A DNA stretch of 64,000 bases from Plasmodium brasilianum (Eukaryota; Apicomplexa; Aconoidasida; Haemosporida; Plasmodiidae). The notes below the pieces were generated by a model. It had not been told where the DNA came from and ran no database searches. It was given only the letters and a program-made list of their open reading frames with translations. The translations under genes were made by a program, and so were the position numbers. The stretch is taken from positions 341,001-405,000 of the forward strand of contig NC_090121.1 in NCBI RefSeq assembly GCF_023973825.1, read 5' to 3'. Shown here in pieces: positions 10,154 through 21,761 of this stretch (the stretch's first letter is position 1; every line of letters begins with the position of its first letter).

Positions 10154-13100
10154 TCACACATCTTGCGTTGGATCGCCGCTTAACTTGAAATCTCCTACAA
10201 GCACGGAACCATCCTGCAGCAACATATTTGGATGTTCGGAACTCGACATAACATTTTTATTCTTAAATTTTTTGGGTGCTAATGTCAGACTACGGTTTTC
10301 ATTAGTCTCATTGGCATATTGGTAAGAAGGATGGAAATTATCACTCTGATTGTTTTTATAATAAAATAATTGAGGAAATATATCGCAATTTTTTGAATTT
10401 AAGTTGTAATAACCTTCTTTGCAATTTAAATCTACCGAGTTGTTTGACATATTCTTGTCTTCTGTCAAATTATTGTTGTAATACAAAAAATTGGAATTAG
10501 AAGGATTGTTACCGATACTACTGTCGCAGATAGAGCCGCAGTTACTTCTGCAGTTTTTCACGCTGCTGTTATATTTTTCGTTAGACGAAAAGGATGCGTC
10601 GTGAAGCTTCCCACCTTCTGACAGTAACAAATTCCTATTATCGACAGAATAATCATTAAGCTGTGATAATTGACTCATATTGTTAATGTAGGAGTTTAAA
10701 CCATGTTTGCTTCCGGGATGATGGTTCATGAAGCTAAAGAAGTCCTTGTTCATAACAGAGTCATTGCAGTAGCTGTGATTGGACATATTCATATTAATAT
10801 AAGATATATTATTGTTATGGTTTGTCGAAGTGCTACTGATATTACTGTTAAACTTCTTCCTGTTCTTACCACTATTATAATTGAACTTGTCATTGTTTCT
10901 ATCATAATTACCACTGGTATAATTGTAATTAGTAATTCTGCTATTCCCGTATATGTTGTCCACATAACCGGCACTTGTTATTCTTCTAAATGAAGTAGAA
11001 CCTAACGCTCTACCCTTGTCAGCCCTTTCATATCCTTCAAAATAATTAAAATTAATATATCTGGATGGCTGTTTCACAGGTGTTGGAATATTAATAGTGA
11101 CTAGTTTCAAATTAGATAAGCATCCTTCTACTATTAGATCCTTTTTCTTAAATTGTGTCAATAAATTAATCCATACAGAATTTACATTTGTAATAGTTTC
11201 ATTAGAATTAATTTTCTCCTTAGTTATATAATGTTGTCTTGACAAAACTTTTGCATTACCACAAATGATTAATCCATATTTTGCTCTTGTTAAAGCAACG
11301 TTTAATCTTCTAGGATCATTCAAGAAACCGATTCCTAATTTTTTATTAGAACGAACACATGATAAAAGAATAAAATCTTTTTCTCTTCCTTGAAAAGCAT
11401 CAACAGAAGCTACTTCTATATCTGATGCATGTTGGAATGGTAAATTTTTTTGTAACAAAGATGTAATATATGCTCTTTGTCCTTCATATGGTGTAATAAC
11501 ACCTATTTGATTCGCTTTCAAACCACACTGTAATAATGTACGTACTAATTTTTCCATATTTGATGCTTCACTTCTATTCAGATAACTAGTACCAGATGCA
11601 GACATCTCTTCTAGTCCTGCTGTATTATAAAAAAACATTGGACATTTGGGATTAGGCCATGGGAAATTTTTTAATGGATATTCCCTCTCTTTTAATGTTA
11701 TTCCATTTTGTAAGCAACCATCATAAAAGACATAAGAAGGAAATTCACTTAAAGCTGGATGCATACGATATTGTACTTCTAATCTAAATGGAGTAATACC
11801 TAACATAACCAATCGTTCAAATAAACTTTTTCCTAATCCTGCATTTGCAGCTTTCTTACAAACAATAATAGGACCCAACTGACAATGATCACCAACAAGT
11901 ACTATTTGTTTTGCACCTGTTACTAAAGGAACTAAACATTCTGGTTCTGTTGACTGTGTAGCTTCATCTACTAATACTTGACTAAATCGAAATTTCTTTA
12001 ATCTTTTATCCATTGCACCAACGCATGTAGAACAAATTACATCTGCTTCTATTAAGATTTCCTGTTCAGCATAAAAAATTAATTTTTTTAATCTTCTTTC
12101 ATCTTTTTGCGATAACTCACCTACTTCTTCTTTTAATTCTAATAATTTATTTAATTCTTCACCTATATCACTTTTTAAAAGTTTCATTTGATTATGTAAA
12201 TATAAATAGTCAGCAATACTTGGAACGGATTCTCTACTTTTAGCACACAATCTAACAACCTTTAAACCTGTTCTATGAATTCGTACTGATAACTGATCAA
12301 CAGCAACGTTACTCGGAGCTGTCACTAATACCTTTCCACCCTTTCTCATAGTAGATAAATGATATACCAAAGTAGCACACGTTAATGTTTTACCTGTTCC
12401 TGGTGGACCTTGAATTAATGACAAAGGGGACACCAAACTTTTTTTTATTGCATCTATTTGGGAATGATTAAGAGGAGCTAAATTTGGCGCTGAGTAATTT
12501 ACAATAGGTAATCCTCCCCTTCTCTTTCCATCATGCATGTTGTAATTACTATTGCTATTATGATTATTACTATTATGATTATTACTATTATGATAATTAC
12601 TATTACTATTATGATAATTACTATTACTATTATGATAATTACTATTACTATTATTATATACTAAATCGTTTTTATAATATTCCAAAGATTCATCAGATAT
12701 ATCATGACCTAACAGTTTATGATATAAATAACCACTAAGTGAATACGAATTATAAGCAAATTCATTTAAAGCTAATAACATACGATCATATGCTGTACTT
12801 TTCCATACAAATTCAACAGAAAATCCAGTAGTTATATTGTCAACCCATGGACCATCAGCTGTTCCTAAAATTCGTAACTCCAATGCTATTTCTTCAGTAT
12901 TATGTAATCTTGATATATGACCTTCACATGACCATACTTTTCCATTTGGATATGTGTAAGACAATTTCAACTCATCTCCTGCTACTAATCTTAGTTCACT
13001 TTCTTCCTTCACATATATAAAATGAGCATATCTTTTTTTATTTAATCCGATATCCCAACGAATTGTTACATTCCCTTGTTTTTGCCCTTCTTTAATTGAT

Positions 13101-15580
13101 TTATCATAATCAGCTTCTAACTTAATTAATGGTGCAAAAATAGACTGATAGTGATGTACATCATCATATTTTAGTGCTACCTTTACAGGTTCATCATTTA
13201 ATATTTCTGAATCTAATTCATCTATATAAACATCCTTTTTGTTCTTCCATAATTCCTCTAATTTGTTTACATTATATGAAGTAGCTAACTTCTTTCCTTT
13301 CTTCTCTGCCTCCTCAACAGATGGAATACTAACTAGCCAATCTAAAAAACACCTATCTTCAATTAGTGGTTGCCATTTTTTTAAATTCCATTCCTTCATC
13401 TTTCCCAACTCGGCTAATTCGCCCATTCCGCCACTACCATTGTCACTACCATTGATACTACCACTGGCACTACCATTGATACTACCATTGGCACTACCAT
13501 TGATACTACCACTGATACTACCATTGATACTACCATTGTCACTATCATGGCTACCTTCACTGATACTACCATTCTGATCAGGTTCCCACACATCATGCTT
13601 ATTAGCGTGTCCGCTTTTTTGCACACCCCTTTCTGCATTTCTTTGTCCTTCCCCTTCCACTTTGTCCCTTTTTCTCCTTTCGTGTTTGACTTCATCACTA
13701 GTAACATTCTTCTCATCAGTTTTGCCAATTTTATTCTTCCTTTCTCTCTTTTTCCTTTTATCATAACAGAAATAACTGTCATAGTTCATGCTGTTTTTCC
13801 CCTCCAACTCACTCCAGTTATCTTCACTAAACGAAAATTCATCGCTACTAATTATGTAGTTCTTCCCTGTTGTTATATCTACGTCGTTCTTCGCTCTTCT
13901 CACGTTATCGTCATGGTCATCGGTATCTTGTTGCTCTTTCTTATATTTAACACCTTTCTCATTGTTATGTAATTCTTGTTTTTTCCCAATATCCCCTTTC
14001 TTTATAGTTGATTCACTATCATTTACATACTCCTTTACGTGCTCCTTTGCATACTCTTTTGCATGCTCCTTTGCATACTCCTTTGCATACTCCTTTGCAT
14101 ACTCCTTTGCATACTCCTTTGCATACTCCTTTGCATACTCTTTTGCATGCTCTTTTGCATGATCATCCTCATTTCCCCTTGCATTACTTCTACCATACAA
14201 CGAAAGAAATCTAGCCAAACAGGGGTCCCTACAGATAATTACGACAACCCCTTCCTCCGATGTCGGCAGAAATCCTAACAAGAACACATTTCTACATCCA
14301 CAATTATAACATTCTAAAATAGTTTCACCTAGTAGACTATTCTTATGTAATTTAATTTCTTTATGTTTTGATCGAACTAAGTGAGTAACAATATGACTAC
14401 CACAGGTACCATAGGACCCATTACAAAACCATCGATCACATGTATTGCACTGAACAACACTATCAATAGAATCAATTTCACAATAACGGCATCTATAATA
14501 TTTTAATTTCTCTTCTTTTTTTTTAAGCCTAGATCTATTACTAACACTGTTATTGTTACTATGCTTGCTGCGCTCGTTCGTGTTTCTTCTTTCTGCATAA
14601 TTACTACCGATACGACTGTAGCTATTAGTGCTGCTATTATTATTGCTATTCCCGTTTCTGTTACTACCATTACGGATGTACTCATTATTGCTGATATTCC
14701 CATTGCTATTACTGTCACTACTCCAGACATTATCCCTTTCCTCGTACCTCTTCTTTTTCTTATTTTCCAAATCATAATCCTCCCTGGGGTATTCCAAGCA
14801 TCCGCTGGATAAGTTGTCATCATAATTGCTAACATCATATAAGTGTTCTATACTATTTTGCACGTGAAATGAATTCGTATGCTCATGTTTTTGATTATTA
14901 TGATTCTTTTTCTTCTTTTTAGAAATTCCGTCTTGCTCATTACCACCAAGTTCATCTATTACTTTTGCATTACGGCGCTGATCATTTTTCCTTACATTCT
15001 GCCTTACATCCATCCCTACGGTTTTCCCTTTTCCCTCTTCTTCCACTTCTTCTACTTCTGTTTCATCTACTTCTATTTCATCTACTTCTATTTCATCTAC
15101 TTCTATTTCATCTACTTCTATTTCATCTACTTCTATTTCATCTACTTCTATTTCATCTACTTCTACTTCATCTACTTCTACCTCCTCCTCTCCTTCCTCC
15201 TTCTTTTCATCCCCCTTGTGTCTAATTTCTCTTCGGTCGTCTATTCTCACACACACCTTATCATCTTCATTCTTCTCTTGCTTTTTTTCCACAGAACCCG
15301 TATATGAACAATTCACTGATTTAATATTCGTATTGTCCTTATTCTGACTATGTTGATCCTTATTCTTCATTTCCCTTTTACTTCTTCCGACCCCTTCCTT
15401 ATGTATTGTACTGTTCTCATCGGCATCTTTCATATCATAATCATAATAGTCATCAGAAAAATAGCTTTTACTTATTCTATTTATTTTTTTTTTTTCATTA
15501 TGAGGGTAAAAATCATAAAAATCATCAAAGTCGTCCACATCATCAACATCTATTTGGTTGTAATCAAATGTCTTATCCAT
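10154..15580 (-). CDS. UPF1: UPF1, regulator of nonsense transcripts (superfamily 1 RNA helicase)
   Basis: Single exon, 1808 aa, against about 1100 in yeast or human. UPF1 is the ATP-dependent 5'-3' RNA helicase of nonsense-mediated mRNA decay. Seen: an acidic N-terminal region; the Cys/His-rich CH domain (about residues 355-455, CRYC, CNTCDRWFCN, CYNCGC, CRDPC) that binds UPF2 in other species; the 1B region (RYAHFIYVKEESELRL); Walker A GPPGTGKT (about 1058); DEAT box (about 1205); VGDHCQLGP; QYRMHP; the DAFQGREKD and VALTRAKYG motifs. Every helicase motif is intact. The extra length is low-complexity: a VDEIE-type pentad repeat (nt 15.05-15.18 kb), AKEY repeats (14.04-14.16 kb), NGSIS repeats (13.43-13.57 kb), a NSNYH repeat just before the helicase core (12.54-12.65 kb), and an Asn/Ser-rich C-terminal tail of about 300 residues. 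The start is the only upstream ATG in frame, close to the first coding-like residues. Confidence 0.98.
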   Translation of the reverse strand: MDKTFDYNQIDVDDVDDFDDFYDFYPHNEKKKINRISKSYFSDDYYDYDMKDADENSTIHKEGVGRSKREMKNKDQHSQNKDNTNIKSVNCSYTGSVEKKQEKNEDDKVCVRIDDRREIRHKGDEKKEEGEEEVEVDEVEVDEIEVDEIEVDEIEVDEIEVDEIEVDEIEVDETEVEEVEEEGKGKTVGMDVRQNVRKNDQRRNAKVIDELGGNEQDGISKKKKKNHNNQKHEHTNSFHVQNSIEHLYDVSNYDDNLSSGCLEYPREDYDLENKKKKRYEERDNVWSSDSNSNGNISNNEYIRNGSNRNGNSNNNSSTNSYSRIGSNYAERRNTNERSKHSNNNSVSNRSRLKKKEEKLKYYRCRYCEIDSIDSVVQCNTCDRWFCNGSYGTCGSHIVTHLVRSKHKEIKLHKNSLLGETILECYNCGCRNVFLLGFLPTSEEGVVVIICRDPCLARFLSLYGRSNARGNEDDHAKEHAKEYAKEYAKEYAKEYAKEYAKEYAKEHAKEYAKEHVKEYVNDSESTIKKGDIGKKQELHNNEKGVKYKKEQQDTDDHDDNVRRAKNDVDITTGKNYIISSDEFSFSEDNWSELEGKNSMNYDSYFCYDKRKKRERKNKIGKTDEKNVTSDEVKHERRKRDKVEGEGQRNAERGVQKSGHANKHDVWEPDQNGSISEGSHDSDNGSINGSISGSINGSANGSINGSASGSINGSDNGSGGMGELAELGKMKEWNLKKWQPLIEDRCFLDWLVSIPSVEEAEKKGKKLATSYNVNKLEELWKNKKDVYIDELDSEILNDEPVKVALKYDDVHHYQSIFAPLIKLEADYDKSIKEGQKQGNVTIRWDIGLNKKRYAHFIYVKEESELRLVAGDELKLSYTYPNGKVWSCEGHISRLHNTEEIALELRILGTADGPWVDNITTGFSVEFVWKSTAYDRMLLALNEFAYNSYSLSGYLYHKLLGHDISDESLEYYKNDLVYNNSNSNYHNSNSNYHNSNSNYHNSNNHNSNNHNSNSNYNMHDGKRRGGLPIVNYSAPNLAPLNHSQIDAIKKSLVSPLSLIQGPPGTGKTLTCATLVYHLSTMRKGGKVLVTAPSNVAVDQLSVRIHRTGLKVVRLCAKSRESVPSIADYLYLHNQMKLLKSDIGEELNKLLELKEEVGELSQKDERRLKKLIFYAEQEILIEADVICSTCVGAMDKRLKKFRFSQVLVDEATQSTEPECLVPLVTGAKQIVLVGDHCQLGPIIVCKKAANAGLGKSLFERLVMLGITPFRLEVQYRMHPALSEFPSYVFYDGCLQNGITLKEREYPLKNFPWPNPKCPMFFYNTAGLEEMSASGTSYLNRSEASNMEKLVRTLLQCGLKANQIGVITPYEGQRAYITSLLQKNLPFQHASDIEVASVDAFQGREKDFILLSCVRSNKKLGIGFLNDPRRLNVALTRAKYGLIICGNAKVLSRQHYITKEKINSNETITNVNSVWINLLTQFKKKDLIVEGCLSNLKLVTINIPTPVKQPSRYINFNYFEGYERADKGRALGSTSFRRITSAGYVDNIYGNSRITNYNYTSGNYDRNNDKFNYNSGKNRKKFNSNISSTSTNHNNNISYINMNMSNHSYCNDSVMNKDFFSFMNHHPGSKHGLNSYINNMSQLSQLNDYSVDNRNLLLSEGGKLHDASFSSNEKYNSSVKNCRSNCGSICDSSIGNNPSNSNFLYYNNNLTEDKNMSNNSVDLNCKEGYYNLNSKNCDIFPQLFYYKNNQSDNFHPSYQYANETNENRSLTLAPKKFKNKNVMSSSEHPNMLLQDGSVLVGDFKLSGDPTQDV

Positions 15581-17094
15581 ATTTTTGTTATACGTAAATT
15601 TTTTGTTCCGTATGATTTAGAAAAAAAAAAAAAAAATTAAAACAAATGCATGCATGTACGGATGTGTATGTAACGTGTACATGTGAAAGTATGTTCTTAC
15701 AAATGGGTTCGCATTTGTATATGTTATGTACAAGTATGGAGTTGTTCATATGTATGTATACATGTGTGCATGTTATATATGCTTACATATATACACACAT
15801 ACATATAAAAACTTATAATACGTTGTGCTGCCCAGAACAAAACTTATTGATCTTTTACATGTGAGAACTTAGCGTTTATTATCTCTTATATGCAATATGT
15901 GCATAGGTTACATATATGCACATGTGTACATTCATATACATGTAGTTAATTCATGTACTTCTACAACTTCCATTTAGACTGTTCGTTCTTTATCATTTTT
16001 GCTAATACATTTATACCAGTAATTTCACCATGTAATGCGCATTATTTTTTATGTCCTAATTTTCCTTTTTATTGATATTTTATCTTTTCCAAACAGCCAA
16101 AAATGTAAAAATGAATTTGTACATATATATCCATATATACGCAAATATGCATATATACATATGAACATATACACGTATATACTTATACACAAGTACGTTT
16201 ATCTGCAAACTTATCACTAAATAGGAATAACAGGTTAAGAGTATTCAAATTTCTAATTTTTCGCTGGGGGGAGGAAAAAAAAAAAGGGGAACAATAAGTA
16301 AGCATTTTGTACAAATGAAAAGGACTGTAAATGCGATATTATTATGTGTCAAAAAAAAAAAAAAAAAAAGAAGAAATGCGTTAAATTGAGTATTAATGTG
16401 TATAATTCTGTACACATAAGTATATATATACATACACAAACATATATATATATATATATATATATATAGTCAATGCGAACTCATCAAAAGTACGTCCTTC
16501 TTTAAATTAGCTCCTTACAATTCTATGTTTGTGCTCAAATTTTCAATCTAGTTGTTGTTCACAAATGAAACGATCATATTTTACATGTCCAAATCAACTA
16601 GCATATTACTCATATATCCCCCTTTTTTTTTTTTTTTTTGTTTTTTGCAGTCATAATTTTTATTCTTTCACATATGCAGTTTGTAAAAAATTATGAACGC
16701 ATATGTACGTATACATACGAGTTTTTTACTCTCTCACATGGAAACATACAAACATACGTATATACATATGTACCAAAATAATACGCATATATACCAATAT
16801 AATAAACGTACGAATGTAATGAACATGCTAATGCTACATACATAAGGATATATTTATATACCCTTTTTTGGAGTGCCTTTATGGTATGTGCACATAGTTT
16901 TAAAAGCCCTTTTTTACTTATATTATTGCAGTATTATTGTGGTATTATATGGTATTACTAGGTCATTGTTATGTTATAACTGCGGTATTATTATGTTATT
17001 ACTATTATATTATTATTTTTTCTTCAGCTTTTTTAAATTTATTCCTGCGTCCTTAGTTCACATATATGGACGTATGCGAGTATGTAAATATTAC
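15581..17094. other. Gene-free gap (part 1) upstream of UPF1
   Basis: Probable UPF1 promoter and 5' leader. It contains TATACA/TACATA microsatellites, poly-A/poly-T runs and an (AT)n tract near 16.44 kb. No frame with coding character was found. Confidence 0.5.
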
Positions 17095-17705
17095 AAGTAT
17101 ATATATATATATATATGTATATACAAGTATATATATGTATATATAAGAATATACAAGTATATATAAGAATATACAAGTATATATATGTATATAAAAGTAT
17201 ATATAAGAATATACAAGTATATACGATGTATTTATATGTATGATATTTTTTATTTCTTTCGAAGCGTAAGGCGTAAATATCCCTCAATACACAAAAAAAA
17301 AAAAAAAAAATACTTGATTTTTTCTTATTTATTGTATCATATGTATTACTTCCTTAAAAGCAAAGTTTTTCTTTTACCATATATTTTACTGTATATTATA
17401 CAAAATATTTTATAGCGTATTTTATGCTAAATATTTTATTTATTTTTTTATATATTTTTTTTTTTTTTTGGAGTATGGAAGGTACTTCCATTTCGTATTA
17501 ACTGCAGTAGAATGTATTGCAAATCTTACTAGTTTACAAAGAGAAGCAAAAATAAAAAAATGATATTAAATTAAAATAAAACAAAGATAAAACAGAAGTA
17601 AATATAAAAATGAAAATTAAAATGAAAATAAAACAAAGATAAAACAGAAGTAAATATAAAAATGAAAATAAAAATGAAAATGAAAACGAAAATAAAAATG
17701 AAAAT
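17095..17705. repeat. Two tandem arrays: TATATATAAGAATATACAAG and a 51-bp A-rich unit
   Basis: At 17.10-17.23 kb, about 20-nt units alternate TATATATGTA and TATAAGAATATACAAG. At 17.57-17.70 kb, a unit with the markers ACAAAGATAAAACAGAAGTA is repeated twice and then decays into AAAATG repeats. Confidence 0.7.
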
Positions 17706-19646
17706 CGCGTTTTCGTATTTTTGAATATACATACATATGTATGTACGCATATATATGCAGTACACTCTTATGAATATTCTGTTTTGCCGCCATGCATGCG
17801 CTAACATACATATTTGGTTTAATTTGCTAGTACAAAGAGTATGAAGATATATACGCAAATTTGTGCGTGTGTATGATTAACATATTCATATGTGTAACAA
17901 CAATGAGTAAAAATATATTTCTTTGCTCAAATACATTTTTTTTTTTTTTTTTTTTTTTTTTTGTTTCCTCAGTATCATATAGGGAACAGTTCAAACGTGT
18001 AAGCATACAAACGGAGATAAAAACTGAGGATGTGTAGGTGTACGTGTAATTGTACATATGTATATGTATGTAACCTATGGACGTATGTACATAAGTACGT
18101 ACGCGTGATAGGAAACCCATTTGTTTCATTTTTTTATGTCATATTACTCCAATGTGGTATTTTCTAAATATCGTTCTTTTCATGTGCAACAAGAAAAGAG
18201 CAAACATATATAAAAAAGCAAAATATAATATTTTATTTTAAGAAAAAATAAATATTCCAAAGATGATAATTTTCATTATAATAACGTCAATACAAATATG
18301 TGCATTGTATTTAACATATGCACGCGTTTGTAAAATTCAAGGCTTGCACATATAGTTATTACATATATGCACTTATGTACACACATCCACAAACACATAT
18401 TTGTATATATGAACATATATTTACCTATGCTTATGCATAGGCAGACGGGAAAGACCTAAAACAATCAAAACATTTTATAACGATATGTATAAATATAACT
18501 GTCGTAATAAAGACTATATAATTAAAAAAACAAACGTACAGTAGGTAAGTATGAGAAACTAGATAAAAAAAAAAAAAAAAAAAAAGATTACAATAAAACA
18601 GTATAAAACAGAATGTAACAAAATAAGACAACATATAACAAGTTGAGGCAAAGCAAAACAACCGTCTACAGTCTACAATTTCAAGTCGAATAAACGAATA
18701 TACGTAAAACATGAAAGTTCATTACAAAACACGTTAAATATAAAATTATTTTATTTCTGTATTTCTTGTAAAATATATGTACTCATTTACGAATGTACTG
18801 TACATTAATAAAAAAAAAAAAAAAAGTGGTAGAAGTGATAGAAGTGGTAGATGTGGTAGATGTGATAGAAGTGGTAAAAGTGGCAGAAGTGGCAGAAGTG
18901 GCAGAAGTGGCAGAAGTGGCAGAAGTGGCAGAAGTGGCAGAAGTGGTAGAAGTGGTAGAAGTGATAGAAAAGGCAAAATAAGCAAAAGAGGCATTTCAAT
19001 TACATCCTTATAACGCACCATTACGTACCTTTCACGTAATACATATAAGCGAATAAACAGTTGTACTAGTAGTGTTTCACTACATGTCTTTAAAATTTAC
19101 TCTAGTTTTAATTCTTTAAAATAATAAAAAAAATTTACAATATTTGAAAAGGTACTTAAAAGCAAACTCGTCGCTTTGTAAAAAAATAGTTAATGAAAAA
19201 GAAGGTGCGGCGTAAAAATGTAATATATCTTTGTATACATACATATACAAATACGTACATATACATACATATACGTGAAGGAAAAAAAAAAAAAAAAGAA
19301 AAAATGCAATAAATAATATAAATAAAAGAATGACCACACATTACGAATAACTACTAAAAAAAATTAAATACCAACTGCTACAGTAGTAGCCGTATTAGCA
19401 GCAGTGATGGTAACACACACTAAAAGGTATATAACGCACATAAATAAATAGCTATTACGAAAAAAAATATATTTCAAGAATACCACTTTATCCTAAAATG
19501 GTTAAACCGTGTAAGCTCAACATTTTTGTTTAAAAAATTTTTATAGCACATATATATATATATATATATATATTTATTTATTTATTTATTTATTTATCTA
19601 TTTATTCTATTTATTTTTTATTAAGGGTCTCTCTTCTTTTTATTTA
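17706..19646. other. Gene-free gap (part 2) downstream of the J-protein gene
   Basis: AT-rich sequence with a poly-T tract (17.94 kb), poly-A tracts and TACATA repeats. An (AT)n followed by TTTA repeat lies at 19.55-19.61 kb. A 9-bp minisatellite inside this gap is listed separately. No gene seen. Confidence 0.5.
18826..18978. repeat. 9-bp minisatellite AGTGGCAGA
   Basis: About 17 copies of AGTGGCAGA / AGTGGTAGA. The unit is divisible by three, so all frames stay open (Arg-Ser-Gly, Val-Ala-Glu, Leu-Leu-Pro). It is one of the most GC-rich intergenic repeats here. No start or splice context makes it coding. Confidence 0.85.
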
Positions 19647-21761
19647 TTAACGTTCCCTCCTATTTTTACTCATTTTTGTAGGTATGGTCATGTCCTTATA
19701 TGCTGCATGCCCTTCCGTTTGTATGTGTTCAAATAATTTATTTCTAGAATTAAAAGTTTCATTACATACTTTGCACTGATTTTTGTTTATGCTCTCTTTT
19801 AATTTACACTCTGTTTGACCATTCACTTTTTGTTTGTTTGTACCATCCTTATTTATTTTAGAAGGATTGTTTACTTCCTTATTAATTGTATTCATACCTT
19901 CTTTTTTTTTTTTTTTTTTGGGTTTTTTTTTCTTTCTTCTTGATGTTTCATAATAATCACTACTAGAATTGCTAACCTTCAGGTCCTCATGTAAAGAATC
20001 CTTATTCTCAAACACACTCTTTTCTGCTTGTAGGAATATATCTTTATTCTTCTTTTTGCCATTTTTATACCATGATAATAAATCCTCATTAGAATTTGAA
20101 GACTTCTCGGCAGAGTTCGTATCCTTTTGTGTATTTCTACAATAAGGTGTGTTTTCTTTTTCCATCTCCTCCTTCTTTTTCTTCATCTTCATCTTCTTCT
20201 TCTTCTCTTTCTTTACGCTTCCTTCTGCTTTACTTTTTTCCTCGTCTCGTATTTCAGAACTGTTCTCTTGTCCTACTTCTTGCTCCACGTCTTCACATAC
20301 GTCATTCTGTACCTCTTTCCAATCTTTTTGCTGCACCTCTTTATGTACCTCCTTTCCCGTTTCACCTCCTTCGTCTTCTCTAAAAATACCGTTCAATTCG
20401 TACTTTTGCGCATTTTTCAAAAAGTTGGTTAAATGTTTTTTCGAAGACTCATGAGAAGTGTATTGCTTCATGCTTTTGAAATTTTTTCTACATACATCAC
20501 ATCTATAGATAATTTTATTGTAAACAATTGTATCTTCCTCATCGTCGTCGTTGTCATCTCCCGTATGCATTCTCTTTTTATGCTCACTAGCAGTGCAAAC
20601 CGCATTCGTAGCATTAGCAGCGTTCGTGGTCTTAGCTTCGATGCTCGAAACAGCCGCTTTAACATCCCCTTCATTAGGATTAGCGCCTTTTTTCACCTTT
20701 TCTTCTTTCTTTTGATCGGGGTTTTTCCTACGTAATTCTTCCCCATATGTGCACCCATTATAAGTGGATTGTCCTTTATTTTCGAAATTATCCTCATTAG
20801 ATGAGGACCAGCGAGCACTTGAGTTATCATTTTCCTTATGCTCCAAATATTCCCGCTTAAAATTATTCTGCTCAAACAGCAGTTTTCTTTTTAACATCAT
20901 CTGCTGCTTTTTATGCCTTTCTATTTCTTCAATTTTTTTTCTTTTTTCCTCCGCAATTTCAACGACTCTGTTTAAATAACGTATATCATGTTTTTTTAAA
21001 TGCTGTACAAGTGATCTAATATTATCATTGTATTCCTTTCTTTCTTTTATGCTTCTTTTTTCCCCTGCTTTCTTTAAATTCCTCCTAACATTCCTATTTT
21101 CAAACTCAGCATTTTTTAAGTACTCATAATAATAATCAAATTTTTTTACTGTTGAAAAATTTGTCCAATAATCATAAAAATCATCTATATCTTTTCCACT
21201 CGTCTTCGAATTACCAAAGCTTGGGGCATTAATTTTTTCTTCTTTATCTTCTTTATGTCTATTATTATAACTCCATGTTAATTCTTCATTTTCTTCTTTT
21301 ATTATATTTTCAAATAATTTTTTATACACATTATAAAAATTGTTCTCTTCCTTGTCATCAAATCCGTTGTAACAGTTATTGCTAAAGTATTCCCATATAT
21401 TTATCTTTGTTCTGCTACCACTGTAATACCTGTTCACGTCCTTCGTACTTCTTTCCCACTGTCCATTTGGTCCACATGCAGCTTCATCCGCCTCTTCTTC
21501 ATCTCCTTTCCCCCTAATAATACGCCATCTATTTTTGTCATACCATTTTCTACGTTTTTCATCAATTAAACATTCGTATGCTTCTTGAACACATCTAAAT
21601 ATATTTGTGCATCTTCTTTGCTCTTCTTCAGGCAAATGTGCATTCTTATCTGGATGATATTGTAGTATTATTTTTTTATAGCTTTTCTTAATCTCCTCTA
21701 AAGTAGCATTGTTTTGGACGTTAAGTATTTTGTAGTAGCACCTACATTTTTCTATGTCCAT
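19647..21761 (-). CDS. JJJ1: JJJ1/DNAJC21-type J-domain protein with two C2H2 zinc fingers
   Basis: 704 aa, single exon. JJJ1-type proteins are cytosolic Hsp70 co-chaperones that help release shuttling factors (yeast Arx1/Alb1) from pre-60S ribosomes. Seen: a J domain at about residues 8-78 with the HPD tripeptide in QYHPDKNA; the family-specific block after it (IWEYFSNNCYNGFDD, then FYNVYKKLFENI); a charged helical middle (about 230-290); a first zinc finger around residue 420 (CDVC...H...H in a KQYTSHESSKKHL context); Lys/Glu-rich low complexity; and a second finger near the C-terminus (CKVCNETF...HIQTEGHA). This order of J domain, helical region and two U1-like fingers is diagnostic. The start ATG directly precedes the J domain. 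Confidence 0.93.
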   Translation of the reverse strand: MDIEKCRCYYKILNVQNNATLEEIKKSYKKIILQYHPDKNAHLPEEEQRRCTNIFRCVQEAYECLIDEKRRKWYDKNRWRIIRGKGDEEEADEAACGPNGQWERSTKDVNRYYSGSRTKINIWEYFSNNCYNGFDDKEENNFYNVYKKLFENIIKEENEELTWSYNNRHKEDKEEKINAPSFGNSKTSGKDIDDFYDYWTNFSTVKKFDYYYEYLKNAEFENRNVRRNLKKAGEKRSIKERKEYNDNIRSLVQHLKKHDIRYLNRVVEIAEEKRKKIEEIERHKKQQMMLKRKLLFEQNNFKREYLEHKENDNSSARWSSSNEDNFENKGQSTYNGCTYGEELRRKNPDQKKEEKVKKGANPNEGDVKAAVSSIEAKTTNAANATNAVCTASEHKKRMHTGDDNDDDEEDTIVYNKIIYRCDVCRKNFKSMKQYTSHESSKKHLTNFLKNAQKYELNGIFREDEGGETGKEVHKEVQQKDWKEVQNDVCEDVEQEVGQENSSEIRDEEKSKAEGSVKKEKKKKMKMKKKKEEMEKENTPYCRNTQKDTNSAEKSSNSNEDLLSWYKNGKKKNKDIFLQAEKSVFENKDSLHEDLKVSNSSSDYYETSRRKKKKPKKKKKKEGMNTINKEVNNPSKINKDGTNKQKVNGQTECKLKESINKNQCKVCNETFNSRNKLFEHIQTEGHAAYKDMTIPTKMSKNRRER

